In this document: one piece after another, positions 1 to 4,966 of the stretch
Layout of the letters: every line of letters begins with the position of its first letter
How positions within the stretch are numbered: the stretch's first letter is position 1
Source: Paracoccaceae bacterium
GTDB taxonomy: Bacteria > Pseudomonadota > Alphaproteobacteria > Rhodobacterales > Rhodobacteraceae
Reading direction: 5' to 3'
NCBI GenBank assembly: GCA_030625695.1
Contig: DAOUQK010000123.1
Span: 1-9,263 of the forward strand
Length of the DNA: 9,263 bases
The notes under the pieces: generated by a model
What the model was told of the DNA's origin: nothing
Database searches by the model: none
The model's input: the letters and a program-made list of their open reading frames with translations, nothing else
Program-made: the position numbers and the translations under genes

Positions 1-1892
1 CGGCCCAGATCAAGTGTGGCACCCACCCCGGACGCTTCGCATATCCCCAGCAGATGCCCGGCAAACCCAAAACCGGTCACATCGGTCATCGCATGGGCCG
101 CCCTCAGGATTTGGGCGGCTTTTGCCTGACCGCGTGTCATCTGTTCAAACCCCGCCAAAACCCATTCGCCGCGCGCCAGCCCGGCCATCTCTGCCGCCAT
201 CAGAACACCTGACCCCAATGGTTTGGTCAGGATCAGGGCGTCACCCGGACGCGCCCCTGCAAGGGTGATCGGTTCTTCTTCACACAGGCCAGTGATGGTA
301 AACCCTATGGTCAGTTCGTCGCCAAGCGACGTATGCCCGCCAACAATCTCGGCCCCCGCTGCCGCCATCACCTCGCCTGCGACATGCAGTATTTCGGCCA
401 AAGTACGGTCCTGCAAGGCAGGCGTCAGGCGTGGCAGGATTACCGTTGCCGTTGCCGCCTGCGGCGCTGCCCCCATTGCCCAGATATCGCCCAACGCATG
501 GATTGCGGCGATGCGGGCCATCAGGGCCGGGTCGTGCGTTATGGCGCGCAGATGGTCTGACGTGATCACCTGACGCGCGCCGCCAGTCAGCAACAAAGCC
601 GCGTCATCGCCGGGCAAGGCACGGATATCAGCGCGTTTGGACACCGGCAGCGCCTGCAACGCGCCGCGCAACGAAGCCCGCCCGACTTTGGCTCCACAGC
701 CGCCGCACAGCGGCTTGTCACCGATCGCCTCAGGCAAGCCATCGGTATGCAAGGCCGGGATTTTGGCGGGTTCCATCACGGGCAGGGTGCGGAATTGTTC
801 CATGAATGTCTGATCAATCCGATTTTTCCAGCGCCACATCAGAGGTCCGGCAAATACCCGGCCAAATTTCTCGGCCAGCGCCGTTTTGCCACCCAATGAA
901 ATCAGTTTCAGATAGTCGCCTTGCGGCGAGTAGCGCCGCAAGGGGTCGCCGGTCATCACCGCGCGCAGATTGTGGTACAGCACCGGTGCTTCGCGTACTG
1001 CATAGACCCCGGCCTTGGGCCGGGGCGACGCGCTCAGATGCACACAATCGCCAGCCCCAAACACATGTGCGTCACTGGACCGCAACGTTGGATCAACCGA
1101 GATAAAGCCATCGTTCAGGTCCAGCCCGGTATCGCCCAGCCATCCCAACGCCCGCGCCCCGGCAGTGCCAGTGGTAAAGCGTGACGCGATTTTGCGCCCA
1201 TCGCTCAGGCTCAGATGGTCAGCTTCGACTGACAGGATTTGTGCATCCTCGATCACCTCAACCCCAAGCCCGGCCATGGCCGCGCGGATATGCGTTTGCG
1301 CACCTTGACCCAGCACCGAAAGAGCCTTGGCATTGTCGATCATGGTGACGCGGCTTCCCGCCCGCCCCAACAGCGCATGTGCCATCGCCATGACCAACTC
1401 GGCCCCGGCCACACCGCCGCCGATAACCGCAACTTCATGGGGTTGATCGCTTGCCAAAAACCCGGCCCATGCCGCTGCAAACGGCCCCAATGGCTTGGCC
1501 GGAACCGCGTGTTCGGCGAACCCGGGCAAGTCCGGCATGTCCGTGGTTATACCGACATTCACCGACAACAGATCATAGCCGATGGGTGCGCGACCTTCGA
1601 CAAAAACCTCTCGTCGGTCCAGATCAATACCAGTGGCAGATCCGGCCACAACCCGTGCCCCGGCAAACCGGGCCAGCCGGATCAGGTCAATGTCCAGATC
1701 ATCGCGGTCATAATGCCCGGCTACATAACCCGGTAACATACCCGAATAAGGCGCTGTTGGCCCCGGATGGATCACCGTAAGGCGTGCGCCTGCCAGTTGG
1801 TTCATCCCCCATTTTCGCAGCACCAGCGCGTGGGTATGTCCGCCGCCGATCATCACCAGATCATGGGTCAGGGGAAGAGGAGAAGTTTGCAT
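1..1892 (-). CDS. selD: Bifunctional FAD/NADH dehydrogenase-like protein / selenide, water dikinase (3' end outside window)
   Basis: The C-terminal half makes selenophosphate from selenide and ATP, the selenium donor for selenocysteine and 2-selenouridine in tRNA. The N-terminal half (about residues 10-375) is a pyridine nucleotide-disulfide oxidoreductase-like domain: first dinucleotide motif MIGGGHTHA at 14-22, a second, IGGGVAG, at 157-163, and the FAD-binding FGAGDC ending at about 283. The SelD domain starts near 385. It has CGGCGAKVG with catalytic Cys399 and Lys402, a GDDAA metal/ATP motif at 428-432, and further on GGHTSLGDE. The open frame covers 630 codons and leaves the window unfinished; relatives are roughly 100 residues longer. 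The ATG at 1892 is chosen because the next Met (14) lies inside the nucleotide-binding strand. No good Shine-Dalgarno sequence precedes it. It follows mrpG by 22 bases with no terminator between them, so read-through from mrp is likely. The fusion is a known alphaproteobacterial family (TIGR03169 'Nterm_to_SelD'); the role of the oxidoreductase half is not established, and selenium reduction is only a guess. Confidence 0.93.
   Translation of the reverse strand, partial: MQTSPLPLTHDLVMIGGGHTHALVLRKWGMNQLAGARLTVIHPGPTAPYSGMLPGYVAGHYDRDDLDIDLIRLARFAGARVVAGSATGIDLDRREVFVEGRAPIGYDLLSVNVGITTDMPDLPGFAEHAVPAKPLGPFAAAWAGFLASDQPHEVAVIGGGVAGAELVMAMAHALLGRAGSRVTMIDNAKALSVLGQGAQTHIRAAMAGLGVEVIEDAQILSVEADHLSLSDGRKIASRFTTGTAGARALGWLGDTGLDLNDGFISVDPTLRSSDAHVFGAGDCVHLSASPRPKAGVYAVREAPVLYHNLRAVMTGDPLRRYSPQGDYLKLISLGGKTALAEKFGRVFAGPLMWRWKNRIDQTFMEQFRTLPVMEPAKIPALHTDGLPEAIGDKPLCGGCGAKVGRASLRGALQALPVSKRADIRALPGDDAALLLTGGARQVITSDHLRAITHDPALMARIAAIHALGDIWAMGAAPQAATATVILPRLTPALQDRTLAEILHVAGEVMAAAGAEIVGGHTSLGDELTIGFTITGLCEEEPITLAGARPGDALILTKPLGSGVLMAAEMAGLARGEWVLAGFEQMTRGQAKAAQILRAAHAMTDVTGFGFAGHLLGICEASGVGATLDLG
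919..943 (-). repeat. Perfect 10-bp inverted repeat inside selD
   Basis: The arms CCTTGCGGCG (919-928) and CGCCGCAAGG (934-943) are exact reverse complements around a 5-base loop. The selD mRNA would fold here into a strong GC-rich stem. It encodes part of the C-terminal end of the oxidoreductase-like half (about residues 317-325), before the SelD domain. No T-run follows on the coding strand, so it is not an intrinsic terminator. A role in mRNA stability or translational pausing is possible but unproven. Confidence 0.6.
1007..1025 (-). repeat. Perfect 8-bp inverted repeat inside selD
   Basis: CCCCGGCC (1007-1014) and GGCCGGGG (1018-1025) pair perfectly across a 3-base loop, giving an all-G/C stem in the selD transcript. 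It lies 63 bases upstream, in the reading direction, of the 10-bp stem at 919-943. No T-tract follows it. Function unknown. Confidence 0.5.
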
Positions 1893-1914
1893 GAATACGC
1901 CCGTAATTGCCGTT

Positions 1915-2289
1915 CTAGGGGTCCGCCTCGGGCTTGGGTTCACGGGCTAAAGTGGCCCAGTCCTGATCCTCATCAACCTTTGGCAGGCTTTCAGGCGTCT
2001 CATGCCGGTGGATATGCATCTTGGCAATGAAATTCGCCGTGATCGGTGCGGTCAGGAATAAAAACAACGTGATCAGCAACTCATGCAGCGACAATCGCCC
2101 CTCGCTCATCAACGTAAACAGGATTGAGGCGATCAGCACACCACCCACGCCCAATGTGGTCGCCTTGGTTGGCGCATGCAGGCGCGACATCGGATTGTCC
2201 AGCTTGATCAGCCCGTATGAGCCGACAAAGCCAAACACGCCGCCAATCACCAGAAACGCCGCAATCAGGATTTCGTATATTTGCGCCAT
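1915..2289 (-). CDS. mrpG: Mrp-type cation/proton antiporter subunit G
   Basis: Small membrane subunit of the Mrp (Mnh/Pha) Na+ or K+/H+ antiporter. The 124-residue protein has three predicted membrane segments (about 5-28, 44-62 and 68-88). Between the first two lies the family signature SRLHAPTKATTLG (35-47). A hydrophilic acidic tail from about residue 93 ends in EPKPEADP and is longer than in many MrpG proteins. The ATG at 2289 is preferred over one at 2358: it matches the usual MrpG N-terminus (MAQIYE), has a GAGG five bases upstream, and leaves 7 bases after the mrpF stop. The longer frame would add 23 non-membrane residues and overlap mrpF by 62 bases. It is the last mrp gene of the operon; selD follows 22 bases later. 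Confidence 0.93.
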   Translation of the reverse strand: MAQIYEILIAAFLVIGGVFGFVGSYGLIKLDNPMSRLHAPTKATTLGVGGVLIASILFTLMSEGRLSLHELLITLFLFLTAPITANFIAKMHIHRHETPESLPKVDEDQDWATLAREPKPEADP

Positions 2290-2296
2290 ATCCGCC

Positions 2297-2566
2297 TCAC
2301 TCGATAATATTGCCGCGCAGCTTAAAGCGCGCGTAGGCCACGGTTGAAACAAAGCCAAGCATGGCGATGATGATCACGGCCTCGAAATAGACCGCAGTGC
2401 CATGGCTTAATCCGTACAGGACCATCAGGGCGATGGCGTTGATCACCATCGTGTCCAGCGCCAGCACTTTATCGCTGGCCGTGCTGGCGCTGGCAATCAT
2501 CCAGAGGTTCAGCAACAGACCTATGCCGAAACAGGCGGTGGCAAAGTGGATGGCTATCTGGATCAT
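2297..2566 (-). CDS. mrpF: Mrp-type cation/proton antiporter subunit F
   Basis: An 89-residue integral membrane subunit with three predicted helices. The family motif ASDKVLALDTM (30-40) contains Asp32 and Asp38, in the conserved region between helices 1 and 2. The ATG at 2566 overlaps the mrpE stop as ATGA, and a GGAG (2575-2578) sits 8 bases upstream, so the start is secure and translation is probably coupled to mrpE. Known work on Mrp complexes shows that all subunits are needed for a functional antiporter; F is a small structural/transport subunit with no activity of its own. Length is normal for the family. Confidence 0.95.
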   Translation of the reverse strand: MIQIAIHFATACFGIGLLLNLWMIASASTASDKVLALDTMVINAIALMVLYGLSHGTAVYFEAVIIIAMLGFVSTVAYARFKLRGNIIE

Positions 2567-3060
2567 TCGAAAATCTCCATCAAACGACGTTCATACCGCT
2601 GTTTGATCTCGTCCCTTATGGCACCGGGGTCAGGCGCATCCAGACAATGCACCAGTAAGGAATGACCATGATCCGACAGGTCGGCAGACACGGTTCCCGG
2701 CGTCAGCGTAATGGTTGCGGCCAGAACGGTGATCGCCTCGGGGGTGCGCAGGTCCAGCGGGATACAGACCCAGGCCGGACTAAGTTGGGCATTACGTTTG
2801 AACAGGATCAGCCTGGCGACGACGATATTGGCGACGACAATATCATAGAGGACGATGCCAAAATATTGCAGGATCATCCCCGGATTGCGCAAATTCGGGC
2901 GGTCCGGCCAATAAGGCTGGGTAATAAATGGAATGACAATTCCCAGAAACAACCCGAACACCAGCGAATTCAGTGAGATATGGTTGACCAGTAATAGCCA
3001 AACCAACGTCAGCAACACGGTCAGGATCGGGTGCGGCACCAGTCTTTGAAGTAATCTCAT
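2563..3060 (-). CDS. mrpE: Mrp-type cation/proton antiporter subunit E
   Basis: A 165-residue MnhE/MrpE-family subunit. The N-terminal part (about 12-85) is hydrophobic, with two or three membrane segments. A cytoplasmic C-terminal domain carries the family signature ATITLTPGT (115-123), preceded by PLDLRTPEAITVL, and ends in a charged helix (RDEIKQRYERRLMEIFE). The start codon shares one base with the mrpD stop (TAATG at 3062-3058). The G-rich sequence at the end of mrpD (G7 at 3067-3073) can act as its Shine-Dalgarno sequence. In other bacteria MrpE supports assembly and activity of the complex and is the least conserved of the larger subunits. Nothing is truncated. Confidence 0.95.
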   Translation of the reverse strand: MRLLQRLVPHPILTVLLTLVWLLLVNHISLNSLVFGLFLGIVIPFITQPYWPDRPNLRNPGMILQYFGIVLYDIVVANIVVARLILFKRNAQLSPAWVCIPLDLRTPEAITVLAATITLTPGTVSADLSDHGHSLLVHCLDAPDPGAIRDEIKQRYERRLMEIFE

Positions 3061-4583
3061 TACTTGCCCCCCCTCAGAACCGCGTCGATATAGCCTTGCG
3101 GGTCAAACAATTGCCCGGCAGTGGCGCGGGCATAATCATGCACAGGTCCGGCAAACACGCTCAACAATACCAACCCCGTAAGTAACCCAATAACAGCCAC
3201 AAACGGCAGCGAAGCTGCCGCCGGTGTTTGCGGGGCTGGCTGATCCGCAGGATCAGCCCCCCCCGCCTCATACGATTTCCAGAATATCAACGATCCGGCG
3301 CGGGCAAAACCCACCACCGAGACGAGCGAAGCGACAAGAATAACGCCCCAGATCAGGGCCCACTGATCAGCGCCCCTTGCCCCGTCCATAACCAACAGCT
3401 TGCCAATGAACCCCGACAGGGGCGGCATGCCCGCCAGGGCAATGGCACCGGCAAAAAACAACGAGGCGATCAACCCGTTTTGGGCCATTGGCACGTCCGG
3501 CGTGATACGCCCGCCACGCCGTGAAATAATCAGATCTGCCACCAGAAACATCATCCCCGTCGCTAAGGTCGAATGGATAATGTAATAAATCGCCGCCCCC
3601 GTGGCAGTTTCGGTAAACAGCGATATCGCAATCAGCAACGTCCCCATCGAGGCAATCGCCGAGAACGCCACCAGCTTAGCAACCTTTTGCGCCCCCAATA
3701 TGCCCAACGTGCCCACGCCCAGCGTCAGCAGGGCGGCTGGTAACAACCAATCGCCAACCAACCCGTCGGTGATGGTCACATCCGGCCCAAACACCAGCGT
3801 ATACATCCGCAGGATCGAATAGGCGCCCACTTTGGTCATGATCGCAAACAATGCCGCCACCGGCATCGGCGCATTGGCATAGCTTGCCGGCAGCCAGAAA
3901 TGCAGCGGCAGCACCGCCGCCTTGATGGCAAACACCAACAGTAACAACACCGCACCGACTCGTATCAAAGCGGTCTCATCCGCAGGCAATGCCGCCACCC
4001 GTTCGGCCAGATCGGCCATATTTAGCGTACCGGTCACCGCATAAAGCGTGCCCAGGGCAAACAGGAACAAGGTCGACCCCAGCAGGTTATAGACCACATA
4101 TTGCACCCCGGCGCGCAACCGGCGTGCGCCCCCGCCATGGATCATCAACCCGTATGAGGCGATCAACAGCACCTCAAAGAATACAAACAGATTGAACGCG
4201 TCACCCGTCAGGAACGCGCCCATCACCCCCATCAGCTGAAACTGAAACAACGGGTGGAAATGCCGCCCCTTCAGGTCCCAGTCCGACCCGATAACATACA
4301 GCAACACCGCCAGTGCCAGCAACGCCGTCAAAGCGATCATCAGCGCTGACAACCGGTCCAGCACCAGCACAATACCAAACGGGGCGGGCCAGTTACCCAA
4401 CTCATAAACCTGAATATCGCCGGTGGCGGCCTGCGCCAGCAATGCCAGGGTGATCCCCACCAGCGTGACGGTGCCCGCCAGCGAGAATATCCGCTGCAAA
4501 TCCATATGATACCGGATCGCCATAATGATGAACGGCGCCAGAAGGGCCGGCAGGACAATCGGCAGAACAATCAGATGCATCAT
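3060..4583 (-). CDS. mrpD: Mrp-type cation/proton antiporter subunit D
   Basis: A 507-residue polytopic subunit (about 14 membrane segments) of the proton-translocating family that includes NuoL/M/N of complex I. Key residues are visible: Glu137 in FVFFEVLL, Lys221 in FAIKAAVLPLHFWLP, and Lys251 in IMTKVGAYS. They match the proton-path Glu and Lys residues studied in Bacillus MrpD and NuoM. The ATG at 4583 overlaps the mrpC stop by 4 bases; a second ATG follows at once and could also serve. GAGGACGAGG lies just upstream. Near the C-terminus (about residues 436-460) is a Gly/Pro/Ala-rich cytoplasmic loop encoded by a G8 run and two hairpins. Isolated copies are sometimes annotated as NADH-quinone oxidoreductase subunit N or M; the neighbouring A, C, E, F and G genes rule that out. 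Confidence 0.96.
   Translation of the reverse strand: MMHLIVLPIVLPALLAPFIIMAIRYHMDLQRIFSLAGTVTLVGITLALLAQAATGDIQVYELGNWPAPFGIVLVLDRLSALMIALTALLALAVLLYVIGSDWDLKGRHFHPLFQFQLMGVMGAFLTGDAFNLFVFFEVLLIASYGLMIHGGGARRLRAGVQYVVYNLLGSTLFLFALGTLYAVTGTLNMADLAERVAALPADETALIRVGAVLLLLVFAIKAAVLPLHFWLPASYANAPMPVAALFAIMTKVGAYSILRMYTLVFGPDVTITDGLVGDWLLPAALLTLGVGTLGILGAQKVAKLVAFSAIASMGTLLIAISLFTETATGAAIYYIIHSTLATGMMFLVADLIISRRGGRITPDVPMAQNGLIASLFFAGAIALAGMPPLSGFIGKLLVMDGARGADQWALIWGVILVASLVSVVGFARAGSLIFWKSYEAGGADPADQPAPQTPAAASLPFVAVIGLLTGLVLLSVFAGPVHDYARATAGQLFDPQGYIDAVLRGGK
3204..3220 (-). repeat. Perfect 7-bp hairpin inside mrpD
   Basis: CGGCAGC (3204-3210) and GCTGCCG (3214-3220) pair across three bases. On the transcript the stem is followed by TTTGTGG, a poor T-tract. 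It lies inside the coding sequence, so full termination would remove the last mrpD helix and mrpEFG; at most partial attenuation is plausible. Its start is only 12 bases beyond the hairpin at 3232-3264 in the reading direction. Confidence 0.45.
3232..3264 (-). repeat. G8 homopolymer and 9-bp perfect hairpin inside mrpD
   Basis: GGCTGATCC (3238-3246) and GGATCAGCC (3250-3258) are exact reverse complements with a 3-base loop. Past two unpaired positions, four more G/C pairs (3232-3235 with 3261-3264) could lengthen the stem. The coding strand reads eight G in a row (3264-3257) immediately leading into the stem. The reading frame is intact as sequenced. One extra G would create a TGA at once; one fewer G would shift into another frame that stays open for several dozen codons. 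Seen directly; function is inference. Confidence 0.55.
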
Positions 4584-4963
4584 GCCTCGTCCTCGGCATT
4601 ATTCACATGGCCTGTGGCCTGTTCATCGTCGTAACTGTCGTCGCGCGCCATATCAATGCGGTCATCGCGTGCCGAAAGATACGCACTCAGCGCAATCATC
4701 ACCACCACCGCCGTCATCCCGAACGAGATCACAATCGCCGTCAGTACAAGCGCCTGTGGCAAAGGATCGGTGTACGCGACCGAATTATGGTTCAGCACCG
4801 GCGGCAGGTTCTGCGCCAGCCGACCGGTGGCAAACAGGAACACGTTAACCGCGTAAGACACCAAAGACAGACCAATAATGACCGGAAATGTCCGTTGGCG
4901 CAGCATCAGATAAACACCGCAGGCGGTCAGAATGCCAACAGCACTGGCAAGAAGCATCTCCAT
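4580..4963 (-). CDS. mrpC: Mrp-type cation/proton antiporter subunit C
   Basis: A 127-residue, three-helix subunit homologous to NuoK of complex I. Typical features are GVYLMLRQRTFPVIIGLSL (16-34) and the conserved DPLPQALVLTAIVISFG (66-82). After helix 3 comes a strongly acidic cytoplasmic tail (about 98-127) rich in Asp/Glu, with ARDD repeated at 98-101 and 106-109. The ATG at 4963 lies 3 bases after the mrpAB stop, with the strongest Shine-Dalgarno sequence of the operon (AGAAGGAGG) 9-10 bases upstream, inside the end of mrpAB. It overlaps mrpD by 4 bases. The length is at the upper end for MrpC because of the tail. Confidence 0.95.
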   Translation of the reverse strand: MEMLLASAVGILTACGVYLMLRQRTFPVIIGLSLVSYAVNVFLFATGRLAQNLPPVLNHNSVAYTDPLPQALVLTAIVISFGMTAVVVMIALSAYLSARDDRIDMARDDSYDDEQATGHVNNAEDEA

Positions 4964-4966
4964 ATC

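Noticed and set aside
690..705. Selenocysteine in SelD, with the selD hairpins as SECIS elements
   Set aside because: The catalytic codon is TGT (Cys399), there is no in-frame TGA, and the hairpins do not lie just behind a TGA as bacterial SECIS elements do.
1239..1736. 165-residue plus-strand open frame
   Set aside because: It lies antisense to the well-supported selD fusion, has no family features, and its composition is that of a shadow frame.
1893..1914. Terminator between mrpG and selD
   Set aside because: The 22-base gap holds no hairpin and no T-run.
1915..2358. Longer 147-residue version of mrpG starting at 2358
   Set aside because: It would overlap mrpF by 62 bases and add a non-membrane leader. 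The ATG at 2289 has a ribosome binding site and gives the usual MrpG N-terminus.
3204..3220. Intrinsic terminator within mrpD
   Set aside because: Only TTT follows before G residues, and mrpE-F-G downstream are intact and overlap-coupled, so strong termination here is implausible.
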